Below, piece after piece: positions 26,113 to 40,060 of a stretch of DNA of 64,000 nt; the stretch's first letter is position 1, and each line of letters opens with the position of its first letter. Under the pieces are notes generated by a model. The model did not search any database and was not told the DNA's origin. It saw nothing but the letters and a program-made list of their open reading frames with translations. The position numbers and the translations under genes were made by a program. Source of the DNA: Cacajao melanocephalus. Its lineage: Eukaryota > Chordata > Mammalia > Primates > Pitheciidae. Where the stretch lies: the NCBI GenBank assembly GCA_963573385.1, contig CAUYLG010048102.1, positions 1 through 64,000 on the forward strand, written 5' to 3'.

Positions 26113-26694
26113 AAGAAACTGCTTTTCACCCAGGGTTTGGGTGAGAGCACGGGGCCGGAGGGAGTATTTCATTAACAGGGTCTGAATGCTACTGTACTCT
26201 GCTCTCTGGCCACTGCCATAGGGAACAGAGGGTTCCTGACAAGGGAGGCACAGAAACAAAGAAACATTTCTCCTGAGATAAAATGCATTTGCTAAATTGC
26301 TTCTTTGGGCAGCCAGCTAAGGCACAGGGAGATTTGGACTCAAGGGAAAATGGCCCTTTAAGCAGTTTGCATTTATTTCTCCTCATCCTTAAGGACAGTG
26401 GCCTAGATTGACCTTTTCAGCTGCCAGAAATGATGGCTGGTTATTCCCAAGGGTCCAGACGGAGAACAAGTGTATCCCTGGGCTCTGGCCTTACAGACTT
26501 CTGTTCACACTTGGGCAAACTAAGGATGGAGATTATGGGGTTAACTGATAGCAAGACCTGACTGTCTCTGACACTCATTTGATATGTGACCTTGAGAAAG
26601 TCCTGTCTCTGAATAGTGAGACAAAGGGTTAGGCTTCATAAAGTGACTCTCGAGGATCACGCACTCACTGGGCCAGGTAAAGCGGGGAGGGCTT

Positions 26695-26865
26695 TGCAGG
26701 TTCTTTCTCATGTAATACTCACACCAACTCTATAGATGGGGTACCACTCTTAGTCCTGTGCAGTAGATGAAGACATCCATCATCTGAAAGGTTTAGCCAC
26801 TGCTCAAGATTACACGATGCACGAACAGAGCAGCAGAGATTCAAACCCAGGTGTATTTCCTCTCA
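26695..26865 (-). mobile_element. MIR
   Basis: CTCATGTAATACTCACACCAA, GCTCAAGATTACACGATGCA and AGATTCAAACCCAGGTGT. Confidence 0.75.
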
Positions 26866-28189
26866 ATTCTTGCATGTAACCAAGTCACTATAATGCCTAG
26901 TTGCTCAGCCTCTGGGCTTTTTTCTAGTTCTAATGGTAGATGATTCTGTGACTGCAGAGGACTCAACACATGTATTTCCCGCGGTGGCAGAAACATCCCG
27001 TGCTCACCAATATCCAGATTCTCCTCTCTTCCTGGGCACAGAGCTAGGCTGTTATTTCTGGCCTCCTTGCAGTTAAGAATAACTCCGTGGTAGAGCTCTG
27101 GCCAGCGGAGTCCGGAAAGGCTCTAGCTAGTACAGACACCACTCTCAAGCCTCGCTCAGGCACAAGCCTTGTACACTTTCTTTTCCTGGCTGATAGCCAC
27201 AGCAGAAGAATTCTGTAGAGCAGGCTGGGGTTCTTTGGTGGGCAGAGCCACGAGATGGAAGGAGCCTGGGTCTTTCAACCCTCAGAAAAGCTACCTGCCA
27301 ATCACGAACACCCATTTGGACTTTCTGCAAGTAATAAACTTCCAGCAGGTTGAGCCATATTACAGCTGTTTGTGCTGCCTTCACAGGCACACCTGAACGC
27401 TTGTAGCCTGTAAGTGATGGAGACATAGTACAATGAACCAAATAAGGCATCTTGGAGGCCAGTGTTTCTTTCTTCCTGTGACACCCCTCTTTCTGATGTC
27501 TTGGGGCAATGTGTGAAATCACCGATGGGTAAATTACCACTCGGACATGTTGCTTTGCGCTTTGACTTTTTGGTGGCTTCATATCCATTTATTTCATTTT
27601 TGCTCCTCCCCAGTACTTGTAAGAGACAGGCAAGGCTACCGTTAGGGCCCTCAGTTGACAGATGAGAGCACGAGGTACTCAGAGAAGCTGAGACTCCAAC
27701 TCCGGTCTCCTGAGACCTAACCTAAGCTTGTCCCTGTGGTTTCCACAAAGCACTTATATTTTATTAAGCCACACAGACAGATAGAAACGGCTCGCGACCT
27801 CCCTCGTTGTCTGCTGTGTGTATCAATCAACAAGTTCCAGGAACCCAAAGCAGTTTTTACTAAGAAAACCAAACCATGGGTCATTTTCATTCTCTTGCGG
27901 GATGTAGGGGGCTGTATTCAGGACTGTTCAGTGAAGGTTCAGAGAGGGTCTGCCCACCCCTGACCTACACTTGCAGGGGATTAAAAAAGAAAAAAAAGGC
28001 TCGGTCTCCTCCCTCCCAGTTATCAGTATTAATCCATGCATCACACACAATTCAGAGGCTCTTATTTTATGCCAAATCTTGTGCTAGGAATGGGGAGTGA
28101 GCTCCTGTTTCTGCACTTATATTGTTGCTATGGTCTAGAAGGAGAGGCAACGAAGCCAGTCACTAATCACACACACAATGCAATCGTAA

Positions 28190-28430
28190 CACAAACCTTC
28201 ATTCTGGGGGACCTCTGCCATCTGCCACATTGTTCTAAGCTCCTGGCTTGTCTTACCTTATTGATTCCTCTTAAGTCTATCACGTTGGAATAACTGATTT
28301 CCATCTTACAGATGAGGACACTGAGGTGCAGGGAGTTTAAGCAGATCACCTGAAATGCCACAGCTGGTGGTCCTGGGATTTCACATGAGGCAGCCTCATT
28401 CCAGGGATGCCTTCTTACCAATTGCACCAG
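28190..28430 (-). mobile_element. MIR
   Basis: TTCCATCTTACAGATGAGGA, CACTGAGGTGCAGGGAGTTT and GCCTTCTTACCAATTGCACC. Confidence 0.8.
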
Positions 28431-29296
28431 TAAGAGACGCCACTTGAGGGAGATCTAGCAGAAAGGAGAGGAAGCGAGGGAGCTGCTATATCGCCAAAGG
28501 AGGCCCAGAGAGATGGCAACCAGCACCTAGAGGGGTGAAACGGGGCTCTGTGTAAGCCGGAGCTGAACAGGATTGAAGCAGCCAGGCCACAAGGGGAAAC
28601 TGTGGCCCAGACTTGTGTCCACTGAGTCTCTTGATCTCACAGCTCCTCTTCCCTTCACCCCCTCTCTCTGGAGCTTAACACATTCCTGCAGGGTCCTTGG
28701 AGACCGGCTGTGAGCAGCCCAGCGTGTCTCAGGGTTCTGGGTGCTGTCCGTCCTGGGCTCTGCTGCCTGCTGCGTGACTGAAGAGCTGGCGACGTGTGGC
28801 CTGCACGTGAGAGCAGGAATGCATTCCGGGCTTTCTCCAGGGATTTTCTGAGATATAGCTGTTTCCACAGAGCCATCTGTTTCTTGGCATTGCCTTGCAG
28901 GGTGACGCCATAAAGCGTTTACAGAATCTGTGTATATGTGTCTTATTTTTAACTTCTAATTGAGGTGATGCTGTTGGCTTTTCCTCTTCGTGGGCTTAGT
29001 GTCGGGGAATGTGGCCCATCACCTTCACAGAGTGAGAGACTTGAGCTTGGAAGCCTTCTTCATTTCAGAGGTGAGGCAGTGATCTCACAGCAGTTGACAG
29101 AGTGGGTATCCAAGGCAGGCTTTCTCGAAAATACTCGTGGCAGTAACTGGCTAGGTGCTATAGCACTTTGAATACTTTAGCCACTTTGGGTAGCCTGGTG
29201 TGGGTTCATTTACTGACCACTGTACAGATGGGAAAACTGAGGTTCATGTAAGGCTAGAGGTATGTCTAAAGTCAAAGATCTGGTCTAGGGCCATAG

Positions 29297-29556
29297 GGTC
29301 TTGTTCTGTCACCCAGACTAGAGTGGGGTGATGCCATCGTGACTCACTGCAGCCTTGACCTCCCAGGCTCAAGTGATCCTCTCACCTCAACCTTCTGAGT
29401 AGCCAGGACCACAGGCATATGTGTTTTGCTTTTTCATAGAGACGAGGTCTCACTATGTTGCCTGGGTTGGTATCGAACTCCTGGGGCTCAAGTGATCTTC
29501 CTGCCTCAGCCTCTCAAAGTGCCAGGATTACAGATGTGAGACACCATGCCCAGCTT
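29297..29556 (-). mobile_element. Alu (J-like)
   Basis: GTCTTGTTCTGTCACCCAGA to ACACCATGCCCAGCTTGG; old and divergent. Confidence 0.9.
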
Positions 29557-29621
29557 GGGCAGAATTTTTTAAGTGGAGGGATGTTTCTGGCACACCACAC
29601 ATGCTTCAAGAAAAGGACTTG

Positions 29622-29944
29622 TTGGTTGGGCGTGGTAGCTCATTCCTATAATCCCAGCACTTTGGGAGGCCGAGATGGGTGGATCATGAGGTCAGGAGTT
29701 CAAGACCAGCACAGCCATGATGGTGAAACCCTGTCTCTACTAAAAATACAAAAAAATTAGCTGGGCGTGATGGCAGGCGCCTGTAATCCCAGCTACTCAA
29801 GAGACTGAGGCAGAGAACTGCTTGAACCCAGGAGGTGGAGGTTGCAGTGAGCTGAGATCGCGCCACTGTCCTCCAGCCTGGGCAGCGACAGAGCAAGACT
29901 TTGCTTCAAAAAAAAAAAAAAAAAAAAAAAAAAGAAAGAAAGAA
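29622..29944 (+). mobile_element. Alu with TSD
   Basis: Alu with a long A tail, flanked by AAGAAAAGGACT at 29608-29619 and 29945-29956. Confidence 0.96.
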
Positions 29945-29964
29945 AAGAAAAGGACTAGTTATAG

Positions 29965-30235
29965 TTCATTTGTTCAACAAGATTTATTGAGCATGTATCA
30001 GGTGCCAGGCACGCTCTAATGAAGATATACTGATGAATAAAACAGATAAAAAGCCCTGTAGTCACAGAGCTTACATTCTAGTGGGTAGAGACATAATCAA
30101 CAAAAATAAATAAGTCATGACTATATTAGTGATAAGCACTATGGAGAAAAATGAAGGAGCCCTGGAGAGAGGAAGTGCTGGGATATGGAGCAGGCACTGC
30201 AATTTTAGATAGGAGAGTATTTTAAATAGTTGTAG
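29965..30235 (-). mobile_element. L2 3' end
   Basis: Reverse L2: TTCAACAAGATTTATTGAGC, GTATCAGGTGCCAGGCACGC and GAGCTTACATTCTAGTGGG. Confidence 0.8.
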
Positions 30236-30249
30236 AGAGACCACTCAAG

Positions 30250-30400
30250 TATGAATCAGGGCTTGATAATGGCTTCAGCTCTGCCACCAACCTGTTCTGT
30301 GTATTCACTTGTTTGAGCCTCTATTTCCTTCTGTATAAAATGGAGATAACAGTCACTACCTTGAAGGGTTAGTGAAAGAGTAAGAAAACTACGTCCGTAT
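30250..30400 (+). mobile_element. MIR
   Basis: TTCAGCTCTGCCACCAACCT, TTCTGTATAAAATGGAGATA. Confidence 0.75.
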
Positions 30401-30499
30401 AACAATTAGGAGAATTGTGGAATAACCTGGATCTATGTAATAATGTAAGTTACTGTTATATTAATATGACACACACAGCTACATTTGGGAAGCACTTCC

Positions 30500-30690
30500 T
30501 TGTCTTGTTGCTTTAGAGTTAGGTAGACCTGGTTTCTAATCTTGGCCCTAGGACTTAGGAGTTGCATGGCTTTGAACAAGTCAATTATTTCTTTGAAGCC
30601 TTCCTTTCCTTATCTGTGAAATGTGACTCCTAATGCCTCCCTACCTTTGTGGTGAAGATTAAAGTTGTATTTGTTTCTCTTTCTTTCCCT
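30500..30690 (+). mobile_element. MIR
   Basis: TTAGGTAGACCTGGTTTCTAA, TTGAACAAGTCAATTATTTC and TTATCTGTGAAATGTGAC. Confidence 0.8.
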
Positions 30691-31082
30691 GCAGAAAATT
30701 TCCAATTCCCAAAAGCTAGAAGCAAGCAGAGAAAGGTCTTGGAACAGCACAAAGAGCTGTGCTCATGCAGAAGAGACCAGAGTAACTAATACCTTTCCTA
30801 GGGATATCCAGCAGGCTTTGGTTTCCTGCTATCACTAGGAGGCTAGGAGATCAATACTGATTACTCAGAGTGCTGTCTTGGGGAGGATAATGGAGTTGGG
30901 CCTAGGGGAATAAAGCAATCATCAATTAGTGATGTCTGTTGTGGACAGAGGATGGAGACAACAGCTGTTGACTTACAATTCCATACACGTTCAAAAATTC
31001 ATTGGTGTCCAGTCTTTTTATCTATGTTTATTTTTTTTACTCTGTAGATGTTCTTGCTTTTAACATAACAGATCATTCTTTT

Positions 31083-31346
31083 TTTTTTTTTTTTTTTTTG
31101 AGATGGAGTTTTACTCTGGTTGCCCAGGCTGCAGTGCAGTGGCGCCATCTCAGCTCACTGCAACCCCTGCCTCCGGGGTTCAAGTAATTTTGCCTGCCAC
31201 CACGCCCAGCTAATTTTTGTATTTTTAGTAGAGACGCGGTTTCACCATGTAGGTCAAGCTGGTCTTGAACGCCTGACCTCAGATGGTCCACCCGCTTTGG
31301 CCTCCAAAAGTGCAGGGATTATAGGTATGAGCCACCAAACCTGGCC
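31083..31346 (-). mobile_element. Alu with TSD and internal deletion
   Basis: Flanked by CAGATCATTCTTTT at 31069-31082 and 31347-31360. About 40 bases around the usual CTCAGCCTCC/GGGATTACAGGC part are missing. Confidence 0.95.
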
Positions 31347-31639
31347 CAGATCATTCTTTTACCATCAGTCTTTCTAAATTAAATACCTTTTTTTGGGGAA
31401 GGGCGGCGTGTTGACTACCTTGTAAAGAAGGAACAAGGAGGCAAGCCCAGAAAGGGTTGTTCTGAAGCTGATAAACAGAAAGTGACAGCTGTCAGAAAGG
31501 AATCTGCATAATAAGCAGTGAATAGTCTGGAGCCATTTCCTGCCCAGATAAACAGTATCTCTCCTCCTCTGGCCAACCCCCTCACTTCCTCCAGCCTTTT
31601 CAATGCAACCTTAGTCATCAAAAATTGTAAACTGAGTTG

Positions 31640-31662
31640 AATACTAAACTGAGTTTAGTATT
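31640..31662. repeat. Palindrome, 11-bp arms, 1-base centre
   Basis: AATACTAAACT, G, then its exact reverse complement; next to a direct repeat of TAAACTGAGTT. Confidence 0.85.
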
Positions 31663-31885
31663 TGGTTACTAAAGGAAGGGCATATACTGTAGCAGCAAGG
31701 TTTCTGGTCCAAATTGGTTACAAATGATCTATTTTAATGGCTTTGCATTTTAAAAAGATGAGATTCCTTTAGTTGGAAATTCTCTTTGGTAGAGCAACGC
31801 CCTCTTGACAATAAAGCATCAGCCTACAAATACGATCCTTAGGGAGAGTCATAAGTTTCTAAATAGCAAACTGAATGGAAACTTT

Positions 31886-32155
31886 TTTTTTTTTTTGGAG
31901 TCTCACTCTGTGGCCAGGTTGGAGTGCAGTGGTACAATCTCGGCTCACCGCAACCTCCTAGGTTCAAGCGATTCTCCTGCCTCAGTCTCCTAAGTAGCTG
32001 GGATTACAAGCACACACCACCATGCCCAGCTAATTTATGTATTTTTTTTTAGTAGAGTCAAGGTTTCACCATGTTGGCCAGGATGGTCTCGTGATTCCAC
32101 CCGCCTTGGCCTCCCAAAGTGTTGTGATTCCAGGTGTGAGCCACGGTGCCCAGCC
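31886..32155 (-). mobile_element. Alu with TSD
   Basis: Flanked by CTGAATGGAAACTTT at 31871-31885 and 32156-32170. Confidence 0.96.
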
Positions 32156-32533
32156 CTGAATGGAAACTTTCTATGCTATCTTCTGGGCTGTCAGGTACAA
32201 GGAAGGTGGGAGGATCCTTATTTTCCTTGTTTCAGTACAGCAAAACAAAACCCAGACTCCAGAGGACAGGGCTCAGATTAGTGGGTTCTTTACAGAGGGG
32301 AACATTTCAATCCAACATGTGGTAGAACAGTTTAGCATCTGGAGCTTTCCAATAGCAGAGTAAGCTACCTTGGAAGATGGTGAGCTCCCTGTCTTTGGGA
32401 GGATTCAAGCAGAAGCCAGATGCAGGCCTATTAAGGATGCTGTGGAAGGATTCTGAATAGATAAAACAGTAGAGAATAACTCTGATTACCCAACTATGTT
32501 CTGGGAGAGTCCCAGAGTTTCTTGGATATTCTT

Positions 32534-32698
32534 TTATGAATTGAATTTAATTTGATTCTAGGGACGGGGTTTCGCTCCATCACAGGGAGTACAGTGGATC
32601 AATCACAGCTTGCTTCAACCTTGAACTGGGTTCAAACAACCCTTGCACCTCTGCCTAAAAGTGCTAGGATTACAGGCATGAGCCACAGCACCCTGCTG
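32534..32698 (-). mobile_element. Alu-derived fragment with TSD
   Basis: Short, diverged reverse Alu sequence (GGGGTTTCGCTCCATCACAG ... TTACAGGCATGAGCCACAGC) between exact TTTCTTGGATATTCTT copies at 32518-32533 and 32699-32714. Confidence 0.85.
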
Positions 32699-33394
32699 TT
32701 TCTTGGATATTCTTGAGGGGCTGGGTTGCTGAGGAAAAGGGAGAGAAATGCTGAAGTATAGAATTCTAACCTTCATCCCAACTTCGATCAATCAACTAAC
32801 AATTATCAACGCATATCAAATGCTTACCACATTACATAAAGAATTTAGTAGTTCCAGGGAGAGACGCCCTAACTATCAGAGACAAGTGGCTGTGGCCAAT
32901 CAGCTACTGTCATTCCATAGCACTGGGGAGCCTGTCATCTTGCAAATCAAACTGTCTTGTCCTAGAGCAAGTAGCCCAACCAGAGGCTCTGAAATGGGGC
33001 TCTGCCCTTCACATGTTAACTCTGTGATGAACAATTCCATCTCTGACTAGATGTATTTATTTTGATTCTGATAGCAAGGCAAAACAAATGGCCTCTTCCT
33101 CTTACCCAAATTGGTGGGGATACCTGGGATTGTCTGACCTACAGCAAATATGACACCCCCTCACATGCTTTACAGACAGATTTCTCAGAGACGTCTACAG
33201 GTTCCCTTCTCTGTGAGGTTTTTTTTTTTTTTTTTTTTTACCAGAGTTGCTGATAAAACCCAAAGCGTATTTGTCAGTGGATTATGATCACATAGGTCAA
33301 GCACTGTGGTCTGTGAAGAAACTCATCCCAAGGCACACTGGGTTCCTGGTGCCAAGTCTTCCTCTTTTTTTTTTTTTGGCAATAAATTGGCCAC

Positions 33395-33510
33395 AAAACC
33401 CTATGGCAATGACATCATGTACCCATTTCTCAGATGGTAAACCTGAGGCTCAGAGCATTTACCTGAGTCCTCTGAGGCCATGTGTCTATTAAACGAGCGA
33501 TTCAGATTAC
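33395..33510 (-). mobile_element. MIR fragment
   Basis: CCCATTTCTCAGATGGTAAA, CCTGAGGCTCAGAGCATTTA. Confidence 0.6.
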
Positions 33511-33689
33511 CAGAGAGCTCACACCCTTATTGTCATGATCAATTTCCCAGTGAAAAAACTAAACTAATACAAAGATTAACTTGTGCAGCCATTTGTATAG
33601 TTATCACATTGCCTTCATTTGAATCTGAACTCCCAGCAGGTTCTTACGTGATCATGTTCGTGTTTTGCTTCTGGTCTCCAGGGCTCCTG

Positions 33690-33985
33690 CTGCTCCCTCC
33701 CTCCCACTAAGTTTACCCTCCAGACTCCTTCACTCCTACTCATCCTTTACATCTCCCCTCCTCCAGGAAGTCTTCCTTGATGCACCTTTTCTCCCTAGTT
33801 GTATAAAATGCCTTCCTGTGTGCTCTCAAAGCACTACCACTATTCTGGCACTATTTGTACTACCTAATAATCCTCTGCTTATCTGCATCCCTCACTTAAC
33901 AGGCACCACAAGAGCTGGGCTTTAATCTGCAACGCTGCCTGCTGGAACACTGACCCTGTGTCTGGACACTAACTGAATTATCAAC
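33690..33985 (+). mobile_element. L2 fragment
   Basis: CTCCAGGAAGTCTTCCTTGATG, CTCTCAAAGCACTACCACTA and GAGCTGGGCTTTAATCTG; ends just before the THE1-type LTR. Confidence 0.6.
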
Positions 33986-33993
33986 TGGGTGGA

Positions 33994-34356
33994 TGATATG
34001 GTTTGGCTGTGTCCCCACCCAACTTTCATCTTGAAATGTAGCTCCCATAATTCCTACCTATTGTGGAAGGGACCCAGTGGGAGTTAACTGAATCATGGGG
34101 GCAGGTTCCCCCCATACTGTTCTCATGGTAGTGAATATGTCTCATGAGATCTGATGGTTTTATAAGGGGAAACTCCTTTCACTTGGTTCTCATTCTCTTT
34201 CTTGCCTGCCGCCATGTAAGACGTCCCTCGCTCTTCCACCATGATGGTGAGGCCTCCCCAGCCATGTGGAACCATGAGTCAATTAAACCTTTTCCCTTTA
34301 TAAATTACCCAGTGTTGAATCTGTCTTTATCAGCAGCATGAAAATGGACTAATACA
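33994..34356 (+). mobile_element. THE1/MST-type solo LTR
   Basis: TGATATGGTTTGGCTGTGTCC to GGACTAATACA, 363 bases, TG...CA ends, with AATTAAACCTTTTCC near the 3' end. Flanked by GTGGA (33989-33993) and GTAGA (34357-34361), a 4-of-5 match to a 5-base TSD. No internal retroviral region is attached. Confidence 0.93.
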
Positions 34357-34739
34357 GTAGATGAAATGAGTCTTCAGTCACTTAGACACTGCCATCAGAC
34401 CCTGCTCCCATGTAGGATCTCATGTCCAAGAAGAGGTTCCTGGCTTTGTTTCTTTCAGACTCACCACCATCTGTGCACTTATCACAGCTCTAATGACCTC
34501 TTCCCACAGAGCTGGGAGCAGTGGCTTTGGGCGGCATCTTTCACTCCGGCTGTGTTTGCTGGTAACACTTGACATGCTGCGGAGGACCAGGTGGTAAACT
34601 CCCTACAGAGCTGTGGCTCAGGACTGCCATGTTTACAGACTCTCTCCTTGCCCCAGCTCCATCGCCAGCCCCTGCCAGCATAGGAACAGCACTGGAGCAG
34701 GGCACAGAACCCACTTGTCTTGACCTATGAGTGCTAGCT

Positions 34740-35145
34740 GCACCTGCTCCCATGTTCTTAGCACCCACGAAACCATCCATCTGCTCTCTCCATTCCCACT
34801 GCTCCTATCCTACATCAGAGCCCCATCCATCATGTTTTTGCCTGGGACGGGGCAATGTCCTTTAAGTGGTTCCTCCAGTATTGTCTTTTTCATTCCATCC
34901 TCTACACTGAGTGATTTCTCTCTTATAAATCTGACCATCACTAAAACCCTTAGGTGGCTCCTCACTGCCCACAGGAGAAACTCCAAATGCCTAAGCACAG
35001 CCAGGGCCCCTCCGGGTCAGCTTCATTCCTAGCCCTGCTCCCAAAATGCCTGTGCTCTGGTATGCAAACTTCCAGAATGTTCTCTTTTAACAGTTCACTT
35101 CATCTGCTCTTCCCTTTACCTGGTGGTACTTCATTCTTCCTTCTT
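34740..35145 (+). mobile_element. L2 fragment
   Basis: CACTAAAACCCTTAGGTGGC, AACTCCAAATGCCTAAGCAC and ATGCAAACTTCCAGAATGTT follow the L2 order; divergent. Confidence 0.55.
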
Positions 35146-35159
35146 AAATTTGCTTAGTA

Positions 35160-36095
35160 CATTCATTTGACAAAGATTTATTAAGGGCTTATGTGCTTAG
35201 TTCTATCCTATGCTAGGGCAGAGAACCTCAGAGGTGAATAGTACACAGTTTTTAAGAGTCATGTTTTGGTATTATATTTAGGAAAAAACCCAGGAAACAA
35301 AACATATGAACCAGGTAACTGTACACAGGAGTAGATGCTCTGACAAAAAGAAAGCAGGGGCCGGGCACGGTGGCTCACGCCTGTAATCTCAGCACTTTGG
35401 GCAGCTGAGGGGGGTGGATCACCTGAGGTCAGGAGTTCGAGACCAGCCTGACCAATATGGAGAAACTGTGTCTCTATTAAAAATACCAACATTAGCTGGG
35501 CATGGTGGCACACACCTGTAGTCCCAGCCGCTCAGGAGGCTGAGGCAAGAACCTGGGAGGAGGACATTGCAGTGAGCCAAGATCGTGGCACTGCACTGTA
35601 GCCTGGGGGACAGAGCAAGCCTCCGTCTCCAACACAGTAAAACCCTGTCTCTACTAAAAATCCAAAAAACATTAGCCGGACACGGTGGCAGGCGTTTGTA
35701 ATCCCAGCTACTTGGGAGGCTAAGGCAGGGAGAATTGCTTGAAACTGGGAGGTAGGGGTTGCAGCGAGCTGAGATCACGCCACTGCACTCCAGCCCCAGG
35801 TGACAGTGTGAGACTCCCTCTCAAACAAACAAACAAACAAACAAAAATGACAGAGCATGTCACAGACAGTGACTTAACGTGTTACTTTGTGTGGGGATAG
35901 GGGATTGAAAAGTTTCTGTGATGTCACATCTGAAACATTTAAACACAAAGGGACAGGGCATTCCCACCAATGGGAACAGCAAGCAGGAAGGTCCTATGGT
36001 GGGCCTGGAATGTGGAAGGCACTAAAGGGAGGTGGGTGTGGCCCATGCAGAGTTGTCGAGAGGGTAGAGAGACTGGGATGACAGCCATGGTGACT
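35160..36095 (-). mobile_element. L2 split by a composite Alu
   Basis: Reverse L2 at 35160-35355 (AAAGATTTATTAAGGGCTTATG) resumes at 35850 with GGGACAGGGCATTCCCACC and GAACAGCAAGCAGGAAGGTCC. Confidence 0.65.
35359..35845 (+). mobile_element. Composite Alu (full copy plus second right part)
   Basis: A complete Alu (35359-35630) runs with no A tail into a second Alu that begins in its middle (AACACAGTAAAACCCTGTC) and ends in a (CAAA)n tail. Confidence 0.92.
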
Positions 36096-36971
36096 GCCTG
36101 GAGCAGGCTGCTCTCTCATTCATCAGCCTCCTGGGCCTGGACAGACCTTCCTCTTGCCATCTCTAAGAGTTGTTAAGCAGCAGGCCACTTACAGGAGCGG
36201 GCTCGGTCTCTACGTTCAACCCCCGTGCTCTACGTGGCTCCTGGCAACTGGCCAGCATTCACACCTTCTTACTGAGCAAATAAATATGGTCACAGATTCC
36301 AAGAAAGACCACCGATTCGCTTCAATGATCCCCCCAGGAGAAGGAGATGGTAGAAAAGCTGGCTAGTCACTTATAAAAGGAGCCTCATTTTTTATAACAC
36401 TGAGCAGCATGGCATGGGAGCACACCGATACGGATGATTAACTGACGGCTTCATCCTGCAAGGCTTTTTATTGGAGCCGTCTCCATGAAGTCAGGAAAAA
36501 AACGAGACAGGAGAAGAGTTTCCATTTAATGTTTGGAAAAATGTGCCGCATGGGCACTCAAATCTCGATGATGACGAATACTGATATGAGCAAACATAAC
36601 CGAAGGAAAAACAAAGAATAGTGTTTGCTGAAACCTCTAAGTGCTTTCCAGAATCTGAACGAGTTCGAGAGTTTAATGGGTTTTTCCCTCTATCACCAGA
36701 TGCAAAGGAGGGCAGACACTGAGAAGGCATCTAGGGTGACGGGGAGAAGGGCTACAGCCAGCGGTGATCCACTGTGACCTGGGGACCCAGTAACAGAGGA
36801 GCAGGGGTACACTGTGACCAGGACCATCCTGATAAGAGGCCAGGTGAGCACATGCCTCTGGTCCTTCCATAGGTGCCCTTCCTTGCCATTGGGAGCCTAA
36901 AAGAATTCTCACTACATCCAAAATAACCATAAAAACAGCAACAACAACAATAATAAATCAAAATTCTGACA

Positions 36972-37268
<297 letters not shown>

Positions 37269-37319
37269 TAAAATTCTGACTCTTCAGCCCAATATACAAC
37301 CTACCGATCTGCCTCCTGC

Positions 37320-37735
37320 CTCCCTGAGCCCTCCGTCTCCACCAGCTCCTGGGCACACTGGGCATCCTTCTGTTCCTACCTCGAACCTGTCATTCCTCAG
37401 GGGCCTTTGCACCAGCTACTTCCTCCACCTGGAATGTGCTCCCCTTGCTCTTCTATGGCAAGCTTGTTCATATCATTTAGGTTTCAGATTCAACGTCACC
37501 TCCTCATAGAAATCCTCAAACCAATGGAGCTGCTCAGCGGCTCACTAATACACTGCGATGTCGCAGCTACCACTGGCTGATCATTTTTTTCTGATAGTTT
37601 AGTTAATTAACTGTGTCTCCTCCACCAGAACATAAATATCATGAGATCAGGAACCAAAGTCCTTTTTCACCTACGAATACTCAGTGTGCAGAATAAGCAG
37701 AAGGTCCTCAGTAAATGTTTGCTGCCTAAACGAAT
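37320..37735 (+). mobile_element. L2
   Basis: GGGGCCTTTGCACCAGCTAC, ACCTGGAATGTGCTCCCCTTG, CACCAGAACATAAATATCATG and GTCCTCAGTAAATGTTTGC in order. Confidence 0.85.
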
Positions 37736-37784
37736 GAACCAGATACTTCTGTGTCTAATACTAAGGGTCCGGGAAAGTGCAGAG

Positions 37785-38320
<536 letters not shown>

Positions 38321-38349
38321 TAAAGTGCCTCTTCTCACAATCTCACAGA

Positions 38350-38456
38350 AAAACTGACAATCAGTCTCAACGCTGCTCCTTGTTTGCTGCGAGACTATGG
38401 GCAACCTGCCTAATCTCGCTGTGCCTTAATTCATTCAACTGTAAAGAGTGTGTTTT
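38350..38456 (+). mobile_element. MIR fragment
   Basis: CGAGACTATGGGCAACCTGCC, TGTGCCTTAATTCATTCAAC; cut by the next Alu. Confidence 0.6.
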
Positions 38457-38817
<361 letters not shown>

Positions 38818-39153
38818 TTATAAATGGTGAAGAAACAGAAACAGCTGTCATAGCCTATAGCTATGGCAGTGACTTAGGATCTGCCTAACACTGTCTTTAC
38901 CCATGCTGACCCCTAAAGGAGCCAGTTACTCATGAGAAGCTCTTTTTGTGTTTCCCCATGCACTGACTACACCAAATCCCGGGTCTGTCATGTGGGTATC
39001 ATGTCCACAAAAACGCTGGCGTTTCCTGGCTACAAGAGACACTTGATCTTTCATTCACTGGTGGTTTTGCTCATTGTTCCCTCTGCTTAGAAACTCACTT
39101 CTGACTTCACCTCGTCTGGGCCAAATGTACCTTGTCTGCATCCACAGGGATCA

Positions 39154-39552
<399 letters not shown>

Positions 39553-39584
39553 CTAAGCATGATTTGAGGGTCTGCTCGTTCACT

Positions 39585-39760
39585 CATTCAACACTGGGGT
39601 GGAGTGGTTACGGGTAAGGGCTCTGAGGCCAGGTCGCCTGGGATCAAACCCTGACTCTGCTCTATGTAGTCTTTTAATCTCGTGCAAGTCACTGAATCTC
39701 TGTGCCTCCGTTTCCCCATCTGTGAAATGGGAATAATCTGTGCCAGTTATGACATTGTTA
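39585..39760 (+). mobile_element. MIR near an exon
   Basis: GGAGTGGTTACGGGTAAGGG, GTGCAAGTCACTGAATCTCT and CCATCTGTGAAATGGGAATA. Begins 108 bases from the 39322-39477 exon acceptor. Confidence 0.85.
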
Positions 39761-40060
39761 TCTCTCAGCCCTAAGATAGGATGCCACGACTCTGCAAACC
39801 CCGTTTCTGCTTGGTTACCTGCTGCCAGTAGCTGCTGCCCAGAAGGGGCATGACTAGAATATCAAGGGTCTGGAAGAGGAGAAAGGCACTCGCTCCTCCT
39901 GTTGCTTCTTGTCCTTGTGGGCATCACCCTAGTCCCATTTTTCCAGCCCAGCAGTGGCTACTCTTCCCTGTAGCAGCAGGAAAAATCCATTTTGCAGTTT
40001 TCCCCACACTCAGAACATGCTTCGCAGTCCCTACTTCTCGGCCCAGTGATGCTGTCTCTG

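Noticed and set aside
33994..34356. Retroviral genes next to the LTRs
   Set aside because: All LTRs here appear solo; no gag, pol or env-like frames were seen beside them.
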